DNA of 64,000 bases from Ixodes scapularis (taxonomy: Eukaryota; Arthropoda; Arachnida; Ixodida; Ixodidae). The stretch is from assembly GCF_016920785.2 (NCBI RefSeq), contig NW_024609857.1:73034252-73098251 (forward strand), read 5' to 3'. Shown here piece by piece: positions 36,531-46,733 of this stretch. The translations under genes and the position numbers were made by a program. A model generated the notes under the pieces. The model had not been told where the DNA came from. It did not search any database and was given only the letters and a program-made list of their open reading frames with translations. The number at the start of each line of letters is the position of its first letter. Within the stretch, counting starts at the first letter, position 1.

Positions 36531-37261
36531 ACCAATAGGGTAATTGAGTAAAAAGGAAACACTCTTCAAGAACCAAGAGCCAGCCGCAACGGATGTCAAC
36601 GATCACAAAAAAAAAAACTAACTTATTAGACAAATAATTAACTAATATCTACTAATTAATTTTTTTTTAAATCAGTGAACCTCTGAGTCAGTCAATTTTA
36701 GGAAGACGTAAAGCACGTGTGCAGCGTGGGAGTGCTTTGAGATTACGACTTGTGCAGCAGGCGCAGGGCTGTCGATATAAAAACGCGGAAGATAAGAATA
36801 TCATCTGCATCGTCGCATTACTAGCCTTGCGTCTCTTGCACGAGAGGAAATTTTAGCGCACCCTTCTCCCCTTTCATACGTGCTTCTTCAACTCTTCCGA
36901 AAACTGACTTCTTTAGAAGATTCTGATGGCGCCCAACAACTGTCTCATTTAGTTGCTTTTTTTTTTTCATCCCTGACGTCCGCTTAGCTGGATGGCAAGT
37001 TATTATCATAATTTTTTTTTTCACCCCACGTTTTGTAGATGTGCAAGAACCGGCACGCTCTCACTGTTCTAAGCTTATTCGCCCATCATCTTGTTCTTTT
37101 TGTTTTTGTTTTTCATTGTTGGTTTTAATTTGCTATTACATAGTGTATCGTTGTTCTTTCGTGAATAGCTTTCTACTAATATATTTTTTAAGATAAAATT
37201 GAAAATGAGCGGGGCTAAGCGTAAGAAAATAAGTACCGACCGTTTTCGTTCCACAGAAAAG
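36531..37261. other. No gene recognised
   Basis: AT-rich sequence between two retroelement fragments; no coding support. Confidence 0.45.
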
Positions 37262-37810
37262 GCTATGTCAGTTCAGTTCACTTCAGTTTATTGTACCTCG
37301 AAGGCATTTCAGATAAAATGCATTACATGAGGGGGGGGAGTCAAATGGCATATACAAATAGCAGAACAGTGAGGACAAGGTAAATAAGAGGAAAACGCAA
37401 AAACTACCAACTAATATGACAAATATCAAAACAAAACGTGTAGAAAGAGTAATTAACAAATAAACATGTTAAAGATCCACACTTTTCAGGTGTGCCTTGC
37501 AGAGTTTGTGGAATGTCTTCGGGATAGATTCACGTACTATATTTTCAGGAAGGGAATTCCAGTTAGTAATAGCGAGAGAAAGTGCGGAATTTTGGAATTT
37601 CTTAGTTCTTGCGCATAAAGGTTTGATTTTTAAGCTGTGGTCGTGACGCATGGAGATGTGAGGTGGCGGGTGACAGTTGGTGTTTCGAAAATGAGAAGAG
37701 GAATAGTAAGTGTTGTAAAAAAGGACAAGACGAGCAAGGTCAGTTCGTTGAGATAGAGGGCACAGGTTGAGGTTGAATTTTAGGGCCGTTTTACGTTTGT
37801 GAGTAGTCAT
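37262..37810 (-). pseudogene. 3' fragment of a non-LTR retrotransposon
   Basis: On the - strand 113 codons are open (37469-37810). Motifs are PLSQRTDLARLVLFY, SMRHDHSLKIKPLCARTKKF and WNSLPENIV, typical of the C-terminal tail of CR1/jockey-type ORF2 proteins. The 3' UTR ends with CAATAAACTGAAGTGAACTG and a TGAAC-type repeat tail at about 37265. 5'-truncated. Confidence 0.65.
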
Positions 37811-38059
37811 GTGTTATAAAACGTGATGTCTTGTTTTGCACCGATCGAGCTACTTTCTACTACTATTCTACTTTGTAGATTGCCGATAAAACGGTAAAAC
37901 TAAATTTACAGTCGAACCGTAATACTGCGAACTTGAACTAAATTAGAGCCTCATAAAAGGCCGCTCTATACTTTTGATGACTTAATAATGCCATGGCTTT
38001 CCTCTACAGACTCGCCCACGTTAATGGCGCTGCACCGTACAAAAAAAAAAAAAAAAACA

Positions 38060-38450
38060 CTGTCAAAACATTCCAAGCTTTGTGCAATTTGTACAGAGTC
38101 CCCACACTCCTAATTCCAATAAATTCTAATGTGTTTTAAAGTTTCTTAGTTCATCAATCACTAAAGCGTGTAATCCAGGGATTGGAAGGTTTAGTTATTC
38201 CTTAAATCCCCTTTTCGAGAGAACCAATAAATTATAAAATCCCGGCGGCGAGCATCAACTTCGTACATCCGAGGCAGTTTCTAGACGGAAGGCCATTGAA
38301 GATGGGAATTCCCTCTCTGAATCAATTGTACTTTAAACTAAGCAGAACACATTCAGTCATTTCGCAAGGCACAATTAATGGTTTTCATTAATCACATTGT
38401 GTTTTTTTTTATATTTTGTGCAAAACGCGTATTATGTTTATAATAAAGGG
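38060..38450 (+). pseudogene. Very degraded non-LTR retrotransposon tail
   Basis: Conceptual translation near 38210-38330 gives EHQLRTSEAVSRRK and GNSLSESIV, resembling the WNSLPESIV region of ORF2 tails, but with stops. It follows a 17-A run (38041-38057), possibly the tail of another insertion. Confidence 0.3.
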
Positions 38451-38872
38451 AATTGTTATTCGGAAAATGTTACTGTTTAATCCTGTTTAATAAATCCCCC
38501 CTCATGTAATCCACTTCATTTCAAGCGCCTTTGGGGAATAACAAGCTGAGCAGATATGAACAGCTCGCAAGAATTCGCAGCTTACACCAGAGAGTTTAAA
38601 AAGTAGGCATCGATCCTTGGTTTGGCGCCTCTGGGGCCTCAGAGTGTCTTGACGGTGATTCTGGGTAACCATTTCCTGTATTCGTAATGACGCGGGCTTT
38701 GTTCTGCTAGTATAGAATATCTATCTTGCTTTCACCGACTCCAAATACCGGCCTCGCTTCGTAGTCACTCCCGACAGCTCGAATGAAGAGGCGAAACGCC
38801 CAAATTCATCCGACGCCTCCAAAGAAAACACGAGGCACTTTAGTTCTGGCGCCCACATCTTGTGAGGTCACT

Positions 38873-38875
38873 AAT

Positions 38876-38934
<59 letters not shown>

Positions 38935-38935
38935 T
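38873..38935. repeat. (ATTT)n simple repeat
   Basis: About 15 perfect ATTT units. On the - strand it is the A-rich tail following the retroelement fragment to its right. Confidence 0.9.
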
Positions 38936-39290
38936 CTTAATTATCATCAGGGCCCATGGGGCATTAAAGAGGGAGTGGGTACATGGAGTAAAAACATTAA
39001 CGGTAGTACAATATGCAGTAAAAATACGGACATTAAACAAGTGCATGATCCGAAAAAATATTCGGTTATGGCGGATTTAAAGAATGACGCATTTTCAATG
39101 GAGTCAATGAAAGGTGAAAGCCGGGTTCACTCTGAGCTGGTTTTGGGGACGACAGAATAAAAAAACAGCATATTTCTGCTGCAATAAGGAATGTCAACTT
39201 TGAACGGGTGATCCATGCGGAATGAAAAATAATGAAGGCTGCGAAATAAGTTCTTGTTTAAAAGATACGTTATGAAAGGAAGTGTTGTGA
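38936..39290 (-). pseudogene. 3' fragment of a second non-LTR retrotransposon
   Basis: The - strand frame over 39127-39280 contains MDHPFKVDIPYCSRNMLFFY and SVVPKTSSE, typical of ORF2 C-termini of this superfamily. The 3' end has ATGCCCCATGGGCCCTGATG and then the (AAAT)n tail. A related but decayed copy is at 14690-15390 on the + strand. Confidence 0.5.
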
Positions 39291-41239
39291 AAGAGAGAGA
39301 GATCCGAAGTTTGAAGACAAGAAGAAACTGTGCGGGAATATTTGAGCGATGCTGCGTTAGTAGTAGCCAGTGCTTGTTCCGTTCTTGGTCTATACTTGCT
39401 TGTGCGCGTGTAAATAGAGTGCAGTGGACGTCTTGCCTGCATATTCTTGCTTGTTCCTCCTCGAACCGTTTTAGCAATGATATGCTCCAAAAAGTAACTT
39501 CTGCTTTGTTCATATCATAGGCATACTTTTACTTTTAATTTTTTTCTCAATAGAACTCGTGGTATAAACTATATTCCTAATAACATTTTCTTCCACTCCT
39601 GAAAAACTTGATTTACCAACCCTAGAAGAGTGAAATGTGCTTCCATTTGACCTATCTCATCTGTCATCCTTATGAGGTGCCATCTTTTTCCGTATCGGCC
39701 CATATCCGACCCCTCTATTTTGAAACGCGTATGTGTCCTTTCCCTCATTCTGCTTCTCGGCCGGCTGCCGACAGACAATTTTTAGCCGTTTACTCGATTC
39801 CATTCTTCCAGACTCGTGACGTCTTAGTGCACAATGACCGCCGCCGCTTTCGAAATTGCTCCCTTTTCAAAAACCTTAAAGAAAAAATCGTATCTGACAC
39901 GTTTTTTTTCTAAATCACAGCATTGATAACCGCAGCACGTCTCGTTTCTTTTATTTTTCTGTGTGTGTGTGTTTTACTACAATATCTTTTATAGATCCCC
40001 TTTTTACGTCCTCTACGATGCTCTCCATCCTCTCTCTTCTTCTCTCTTTCTTTCTCTCTCTGACACACAGTCGCGTACGCCTGTCTTCTTGAACTCTACC
40101 ATAGCCTCCTCTCTACGAAGAAGAAAAGAGGCAAGGCCGTCCAGAAAAGGCAGCCGCAGCAGAAATCGAAGCACAAACCTCTCGTCTTTGTCTCTTCTGT
40201 GCTAGTTTTTTTTTTCTCTGTGTGTGTGTGTGTGTTTTTTTTTTGCGTACATTTTTTTTATTTTCATCAGCACGACCTGCTCACCCTTCCGACGAAAAGC
40301 CCCTTCCTGACAGCCCTTGGCGAACGGACACAGTCGATGACTGCACACTTTCCACAGCGTCCGTCCTTTATATTCCCCATAATAAGAGGGGCTTTGTACA
40401 CCCCCTCCCCTTTTTTCTCATACTTCTTTTTTTTTTCCCCAAAGGGGCGCCAGCTTTGTCGCCAACCGAGGCGCCTCAGACACGATAGATCGTTTAATCC
40501 GTTCCATCCGACCGACCGCATTCCGAGCTCACAGTCCCTCGACGAAGGAGTCGTCGTCCCTCTACTCTGTTCTCGCCTAAGCTGACAGTGCGCTGGAAGG
40601 AACGGGCTCGCAGGAGCAGTCATACCTTCCACCACGTGAACGCGTATCCCACCCATACGCGCGCGTAGGAAGTGCGGCACCAGGTGATCAAAGGGTTGAC
40701 TGGTACGAAGAGCGCGTAGCTCCCACCGCACTGCCAGCTTAGGAGTGAATAGAACACAGCGCGTCGCGGGGGGGGGGGGGGGGGGGGGGGGATGATAATA
40801 GGGTTTTTTTTTTTACGTTTCCTTTCGTCCCTCAGCGCGCTTGCTCATTTTGGGAGGTGGCAGCTTTGAACGAGTCGACCGGCCGTGACGCTAAGTCGAG
40901 CCATCTCAACCTGAAGCTGGCATCTCAATGAATTGGTGAAATCTCGCGGGCAGACGAGAAAGGCCGAGAACTCCGACTATCGATCAGGGATTAGGGAGGG
41001 CCAACGGTGCATAGTTTAGATTCAGGGAGGGTAGTGAACGAGGGTTTTAGTATCGCGGTTGTTAGCGACGAGGGCTACTTCATGCGATGGTTCGGGAGCC
41101 TAATTGCACCGGAGTTTCTTGGTGATCAACGGAGGTGCATACGGCCCCCTTATTAGCGGGATCAAACTAGGTGACCGTCTTAGTCTTAGGTGTTTGGGTC
41201 TCCAAGAATACGAAAAATCATTGCTTGCTTTTCTTTTGT
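39291..41239. other. No gene recognised; simple repeats
   Basis: Includes (GT)n tracts (39961-39972, 40219-40235), a long CT-rich tract (40028-40064) ending in a splice-acceptor-like CACACAG, and a 24-G run at 40768-40791. No frame after that acceptor-like site shows a domain. Confidence 0.45.
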
Positions 41240-42340
41240 TTTAGAGCGCAGCTCTTAGGGGCCCGTTTCCGGCTTGAGCGGCGTCGCCGTCGGCGTCGGC
41301 GTCGCCGTCGCCGTCGCCGTCGGCGTCGGCGTAACCGCGCGGTGCATCATGGGAAATGTCCCATAATGCACCGCGCGAGCCCCCCACCAAGGTCACGTGA
41401 CCTCGTGGGGGGTCACGTGACCCCCCGAAGTCACGTGGCCCCCTCCTCGAGGTCACGTGACCCCCGCCGATGTCGCGTGACCCCCCGATGACGTCATCGT
41501 CACTGATGACGTCACCGGCATCCACATCGTCATCGTCATCATCACTGATGACGTCACCGGCATCCACATCGTCATCGTCATCATCACTGATGACGTCACC
41601 GGCATCCACATCGTCATCGTCATCACTGATGACGTCACCGGCATCCGCATCGTCATCGTCATCATCACTGATGACGTCACCGGCATCCACATCGTCATCG
41701 TCATCATCACTGATGACGTCACCGGCATCCACATCGTCATCGTCATCATCACTGATGACGTCACCGGCATCCGCATCGTCATCGTCATCATCACTGATGA
41801 CGTCACCGGCATCCACATCGTCATCGTCATCATCACTGATGACGTCACCGGCATCCACATCGTCATCGTCATCATCACTGATGACGTCACCGGCATCCAC
41901 ATCGTCATCGTCATCATCACTGATGACGTCACCGACATCCGCATTGTCATCGTCATCATCACTGATGACGTCATCAGTGACGTCACTGATGTCGTCACCG
42001 GCATCCGCATCGTCATCGTCATCATCACTGATGACGTCATCAGCGACGTCACTGATGACGTCACCGACATTCGCATCGTCATCGTCATCATCACTGGTGA
42101 AGTCATCAGTGACGTCACTAATGACGTCATCGGTACCCGCATCGTCATCGTCACTGATGACGTCATCAGTGACGTCAGTGATGACATCATCGGCATTGGG
42201 GTCACGTGACCCCCAAGGTAACGTGACCCCCCCCCTGGTTAGTTTAACCCCCCCCCCCAGTGCCCTTCCCTCCTCCTCCTCAAGAGCTGCGCTCTAATTC
42301 GGCGTTACAGGGAGTTGTAAGCGGCTTTCATTTTTTTTTG
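41240..42340. mobile_element. Minisatellite-core element, copy 2
   Basis: Head TTAGAGCGCAGCTCTTAG and CCGTTTCCGGCTTGAGCGGC, a (GTCGCC/GTCGGC)n tract, then a hairpin CGCGCGGTGCATCATGGG / CCCATAATGCACCGCGCG. The core is a 42-bp minisatellite (41486-42190). The tail is CTCCTCCTCCTCAAGAGCTG, CGCTCTAATTCGGCGTTACA and TTTCATTTTT. Inverted AGAGCGCAGCTCTT near both ends. Same family as 16413, 58046 and 60652. Confidence 0.7.
41486..42190. repeat. 42-bp minisatellite rich in TGACGTCA
   Basis: About 16 units of a 42-bp repeat. Each has TGATGACGTCAC, a GGCATCC block and CATCGTCATCGTCATCATCA. About 20 CRE-like GACGTCA cores occur. One unit is shortened by 3 bp (about 41610-41640). Later units are rearranged with inverted GTGACGTCACTGATGACGTC words. 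Because 42 is a multiple of 3, long open frames appear on both strands; they are low-complexity by-products, not genes. Confidence 0.9.
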
Positions 42341-42939
42341 TCTACCAGCACTCTCTATTATTGCGAGTTTATTCATGCAAAATTGCATTCTCACGGGAGC
42401 TAAGCCAGATATCACTGGCGTTGGTTGTCTGAGTCGCGTTGCACAGAGGAAAGTGCTAGAATTTGCCAGCTGTTAAAAAAGTTCCGGCAACAACAAGAAC
42501 AGGCAAGAGAAAGGACGCCGCAACGCTTTGAAAACACTACGCCGGCAACAGAAAGCTTTTTTTTTTTTTTATTGATAACAAGGAGTTAGAAAGAGTAGAA
42601 ACCCGAAGACGTTAGGACGCCTTGCAAAGACACGGCGTCACTGTGCAAAGACTCAGCGACTCTGCAAATATATGGTCGTGCCAGGAAGACTAAGATTGGC
42701 TGTCTGCATCATCTGCGTTTTAATAATAATATTAATAGTAATAAACTTTATTTCCATTTCCAATTACAGGGTTATATGCGAAAAGTTTCGCATATGACGG
42801 TTTGATAAATGAATCAAAATGCTGCCGCAATATTTTTAAGCTTGGTGGTCGAGTTTTTAGCAGAAAATATGCATGCATGATAATATGCATTTCTGGTAGA
42901 TATTGTGTATAAATAAATAAATATATAAATACGGTATAG
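42341..42939. other. No gene; possible retroelement tail at about 42720-42770
   Basis: AATAATAATATTAATAGTAA followed by TAAACTTTATTTCC reads on the - strand as an AATAAAGTTTA end with an A/T-rich tail. Confidence 0.35.
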
Positions 42940-43884
42940 CAGGGACGGGCAGTATCAGTATACGAATGTATCGCGATAGTATTGCAGTATTACATTATGT
43001 ATTAATTATGTATTTATATTTATGTATCCCGGTACACTTTTTCAGCTCTATTTTGTATTTCTCTACCGAAATACATTTTCCCTTCTATTCCTGGTATCTC
43101 TATACTATTAGGGTCGATATATTTGGCTACAATTTAAAATAATGTTCAGCCTCCTCACAGAAGGTGAAGACAAATTTCGTCCGGCACGTTTTGTGTCTCT
43201 GACCCTAAATGAAAATGTTTATTAACTTTTGTTAAATGAAGACGCGGGTTCTTTATTCTCCAAAAGTTAACAAATATTTCCCTCACTTCACGGGATCGAC
43301 CATTCCTGAAAATGCCAAAAGTTGAAGGCTCTGTCGGTGCGTCCAACTAAGAGATAGAAGAATACGGGTTCACTCAACTTCATTCCATAGAAACGTTGTA
43401 AGGTCACCGTGGAAAGAAGCACCCGGATTGGACATAATTATTGTGAATTTTTGGGGTTATTTGGGAGGACACAAAACTGATTTAAAGGAACCTGGTATTT
43501 GTTCTCAGAAGGTTAAGACATGCTAAAGTAAAACCGCGCTCCAGCAATGGTTAAAACATTACTTGCTTCCCTATACTTCTAGAAATGCAAGATGTTAATC
43601 CTGCAATAAATTGAATCCGAGAAAAAAGAACAGCAAAAAATAACATCAAAATCAAACTTCAAGCTGCATCTGGCAGTGAGTACTAGATTGCTAGTTTAAA
43701 AAGAAAACCTCGTATCCTTGATCATGCTTCTTTTTTGTCCTTCTTATACACTAAGGGGTGCTCCAAAAGATCTACAATAATGTTTTTATAACAAAGTATT
43801 TCAACGTCTGTATTTCTGCCCAACAAAATGTATTCCGGTATTTTCACTTCCAAATATTTTTGAGAGTATTTTTGCTCAGCCCTG
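42940..43884. mobile_element. hAT-like non-autonomous element
   Basis: Left end CAGGGACGGGCAGTATCAGT and right end in inverse CAGGGCTGAGCAAAAATACT, typical of hAT terminal repeats. Inner blocks of GTATT words occur near both ends. No transposase frame. Flanking 8-mers do not match, so it is old or rearranged. Confidence 0.5.
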
Positions 43885-44490
43885 CAAGAGGGGCATCTGT
43901 CGTCTTGTTTGTCCCCTCTTCTGAATAAGATGTATCTTCTCCAGCACCTTTAAGGTGCATTAGCCATAACTTTAAAAAGTTTGCATCTCCTCACCTGTAG
44001 AGTTTTTTTTTTTATTGTTATTATTATTTGGCGCATTTACAAAATACCCCGCCTTGTCTCCTGCCTTTAAGGTGTGCGGGCTTCAGTGGCGTATTTCCGT
44101 AAATTAGTTCGAAAAACAACTGATCATGAAATAAAACTAGGATTTGCGCCATTGCGGGTGGTGAGATGGTCAGTTCATTTAATAGCACGCCTATGTCGGC
44201 ATCTGGTAACATCGCTAGCAAGGTGACACCTCCACGTTAAGAATGCAAAAACAAGTTTATCTTCACTCTAAAAAATCTTGTACGTATATTTGACCGCACA
44301 GCACTTGGGATAGCCAATCGCTGCAATCTACGAAGGTAACTGGGTGAATGCCGAGGATGAAAATATTTTTACACTTATAAAAACGCGTTTGCTCCTCTGT
44401 CGTACTGAGCATGAGGCTGCGCTGTGGAACTCAACTTGGCATTTTACGTGCCTGCGTTATGCTCAGTATTAGAACGCACACTATTTTCAT
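43885..44490. other. No gene recognised
   Basis: AT-rich; contains TTATTGTTATTATTATTTGG near 44015, possibly a retroelement tail on the - strand. Confidence 0.4.
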
Positions 44491-44605
44491 ATGCCGTAAT
44501 ATCCCGACAGTATAATAAGCGAAAGATAACCCACTCTTTTGTTTCACATGATATGCTATATTTTTCAAGAACACCGAAAGACAGCCCACTTCTAGTAATT
44601 GCCGT
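44491..44605. mobile_element. 5' end fragment of the TA-flanked transposon family
   Basis: GCCGTAATATCCCGACAG followed about 60 bp later by TTTTTCAAGAACACCGAAAG and CAGCCCACTTCTA. This matches the left end and subterminal part of the element at 29477 (CCGTAATATCCCGAGTC and TTTTTCAAAAAACACCGAGT), diverged and truncated. Confidence 0.5.
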
Positions 44606-44690
44606 GCCCTGGGTAATGGTGACCACGGCCGAAATGGGGTTATACTTCGCTTCAGCTTCAGTCCAGACGCAGACGACGCTACGAGGTAAT

Positions 44691-44900
44691 GCAGAGAGCA
44701 AATCGTCTGCTTCTCGCACAGGGGTTGCGTTTACGTCAGAACGACGCCGAGCTTTGATTGGCTTAGATTGGAAGAATAGTGGGTAGACTCCAATACTAGA
44801 TGCCTCGAAGTCTACCCACTATTTTCTTTCAATCAGCCAATAAAACCCTGGCGTTCTGACATCATCGCAAATCCTGTGCGAGAGCAGACGAACTTGCGGT
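44691..44900. mobile_element. Hairpin MITE, family B copy 3
   Basis: Arms contain CGTCTGCTTCTCGCACAGG / CCTGTGCGAGAGCAGACG, ACGTCAGAACG/CGTTCTGACATCAT and ATAGTGGGTAGACT/AGTCTACCCACTAT, with a short loop at about 44790-44805. Inserted just inside the left end of the family A element. Confidence 0.7.
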
Positions 44901-45384
44901 TCCCATGGGCCAATTTATGCGACATAACAGGTCATACGCGACATAAAAGAGGCACCTCCGCTAGCGTCTGAGATACGCGACCACTGAATTCTGACGTCAA
45001 GCAGCGTCCTAGCCAGCGCCCCATCGTGCACAATCTACAGGCATAAACTAGCGTCTCCCAGCGTCCTTCCGCATCTATCCACGGGCACCTACGGAAGGTT
45101 TGAAAGAAAGCAACGCGACAAAAACGCGGCCTAAAAATATTCTTTTTTTTTTTTCGGCAGGGGCGCTGCTTGAAACTTGACAGCTACAGGTCAACGGGAC
45201 TAATCTATATAGCAGCGTTAAAAGCGCGTGTCACTAGGCATTCTACGTTTATAATTGGTTAAGCAATGATATTTCAAGAGCCCCTTAGGGTAGTAGTAGA
45301 AAAAATGAAATTAAATAAAACAAGTGAATGAATATGACGACCACCACGATGGTGCACTTTTGACGCTTTCTGATTGGTACCACA

Positions 45385-45694
45385 CACTAAAAAAAGTTTG
45401 TGCTTCTACTTTCGCGCACAATCCTCGGAGAGCCAATCAGCGCGACTCGTGAAGGCAGCTCAGCGAATGACGATGCCGAAACATATGTCTAGACCAAAAA
45501 ATGCAGTCTGAGTTGTGACATTAAGCAATGCGAAACGTCACGCTTGCATTGCTTAATGTCACAACTCAGACTGCGTTTTTTGGTCTAAACATATGTTTCG
45601 GCATTGTCACTCGCTGAGCTGCCTCGGTAAGTTGCGGTGATTGGCTCTCCGAGTGTCGTGCGGGAAAACAGACGCACGGGCTTTTTTTAGAGTG
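45385..45694. repeat. 310-bp near-perfect inverted repeat
   Basis: The arms share CACTAAAAAAAG, CTCGGAGAGCCAATCA, GGCAGCTCAGCGA and GCCGAAACATATGTYTAGAC. They also share TGCAGTCTGAGTTGTGACAT and TAAGCAATGC, around a loop of roughly 10 bp near 45540. The inner 70 bp are almost identical. Confidence 0.85.
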
Positions 45695-45744
45695 CATCTG
45701 CTCGTAGCGTCGGCTGCGTCTGGACTTAAGGTGAAACGAAGTAC

Positions 45745-46257
45745 AGTCAGCTACGGCGGGAGATCCGCAATAACTGTCAATAGGAACGAATAGTCGTCTA
45801 CATGCGCCACTGCCCCTCAATGTGGAGAAAAAAATGTTTGGCAGGTCACAGAACGCAAAATTAGCCTTTTTTTAAAAACTTTTTCCGCTCGCACTCTCAA
45901 AGATAGCCCGCTCCTCGTATTCACCCGATCTGCTCTCGCCTTTCGGCGAGGCCATCTCGCGGCGTAGTACGGCAGGTATGCGCATATTTCCAGCCTCGTC
46001 GCTCGCCAAGCTCTATGGATTGCTGCGATTGGCTGTCCCAATGGCTTCGCGAGAACGTATAGAGGCACCATATGGTCGCCGACAGTTTGAGAAACGTGAG
46101 GCGCGTCTTCGCTATCTCCACGCTCCTTGCTCGCTGATTGGTTCTTCGGAGCTCGTACCCGCGAATGCCGCAACGGCACTGGCTCTGTGGGCGATAATGA
46201 GATGCTCTAAACTCGCCGCACTCTGCGCTTCCTAAACCGTCAGTGACTCTAGATTCC
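45745..46257. other. No gene recognised
   Basis: GC-rich intron sequence with long frames on both strands (the - strand frame 45921-46451 runs into the hairpin on the right). No domains recognised. Confidence 0.4.
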
Positions 46258-46515
46258 TTAAAGCATGGAGGAAGGAAGCTTCTGTAGGCGACCTGACGCC
46301 ACCACAAGTGAAGCCAGAAGCGTAGAGGATCACGCCCCCAACTATGACCAAAAGCACAGCTGTTTTGGTTACCCTCAGGGGACACCCGAGGGTGACCAGA
46401 ACAGTCATGGTTTGGCTGCTTTGGTTGTCGTTGGTGGGCGTGTCCCTCCACACTTCTGACTTCACCTCTGGTGGTGTCATGTCACCTCCAGAAGCTCCAT
46501 ACCTCCATGCATTAA
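46258..46515. mobile_element. Hairpin MITE just upstream of the 54-nt receptor exon
   Basis: Left end TTAAAGCATGGAGG, right end in inverse TTTAATGCATGGAGG. The arms also share AGCTTCTG, CACCAC/GTGGTG and GGTTACCCTCAGGGGACACC with its inverse. Near-continuous 258-bp imperfect palindrome ending about 165 bp before the exon at 46680. Confidence 0.7.
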
Positions 46516-46679
46516 AGCGACGCGTGCCCAAAGATATATCAATGCGACTGTTTAAAATTCGCAGAACATAAAGGGGTCCCACCGAGTCGTTAACATGTCT
46601 TACCATTACGTTTTGTTTGATAAAAAAACGCGTAAAAACCGAACAAATAAAATTGCTTTTTTTCTTACATATTTTTCAG

Positions 46680-46733
46680 GCACAGCAAGTTGGGATGCTC
46701 ACGGAATACCACAACTACATCGCAACGTCCCTG
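46680..46733 (+). CDS. 54-nt exon of the same kainate-type glutamate receptor (amino-terminal domain)
   Basis: A very short exon between a near-ideal acceptor (T-rich tract then tttttcag) and a donor CTG|gtaagcc. It has 18 codons, phase 0 at both ends, encoding AQQVGMLTEYHNYIATSL. This matches the GRIK family segment following the LKQ motif (Ala-x-x-x-Gly-Met-hydrophobic-x-Glu-Tyr-x-x-Tyr-Ile, then Thr-x-Leu). Vertebrate GRIK genes also encode this segment on a separate 54-nt exon (from memory). Exon A at 12000-12178 ends in Gln in phase 0, so splicing the two gives the expected LFQ-AQQVGML continuity. The next exon should begin with Asp and lie to the right; I did not find it before 64000. 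Because of its length no simple ORF search would detect it. Confidence 0.85.

Larger units (their letters stand above)
44641..45744. mobile_element. Composite family A element with nested hairpins
   Basis: Left end TATACTTCGCTTCAGCTTCA plus GTCCAGACGCAGACGACGCT. The right end is in inverse TACTTCGTTTCACCTTAAGT plus CCAGACGCAGCCGACGCTAC. It holds a family B hairpin (44691-44900) and a 310-bp hairpin (45385-45694). That both ends belong to one element is inference; two decayed elements are possible. Confidence 0.5.
12179..46679 (+). other. Large (about 34.5 kb) intron of the glutamate receptor gene
   Basis: Bounded by the donor after 12178 and the acceptor before 46680, with phase 0 on both sides. 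It contains most of the transposable elements listed here. Its early part holds an imperfect repeat of a GGCCTGCTATYATYAAC-like stretch at about 12200 and 12427. The intron status is inferred from the two exons, not from transcript data. Confidence 0.75.

Noticed and set aside
40028..40200. Exon after a strong pyrimidine tract with CACACAG
   Set aside because: The following frame is Arg/Ser-rich without a domain, and no good donor follows.
41241..42297. Long open frames on both strands (219-275 aa, Ser/Thr-rich or Asp-rich)
   Set aside because: They are translations of a 42-bp repeat (a multiple of 3 without stops) and open on both strands at once; low-complexity by-products.
45921..46451. 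176-aa open frame on the - strand
   Set aside because: Half of it is the arm of a hairpin MITE; no recognised domain.
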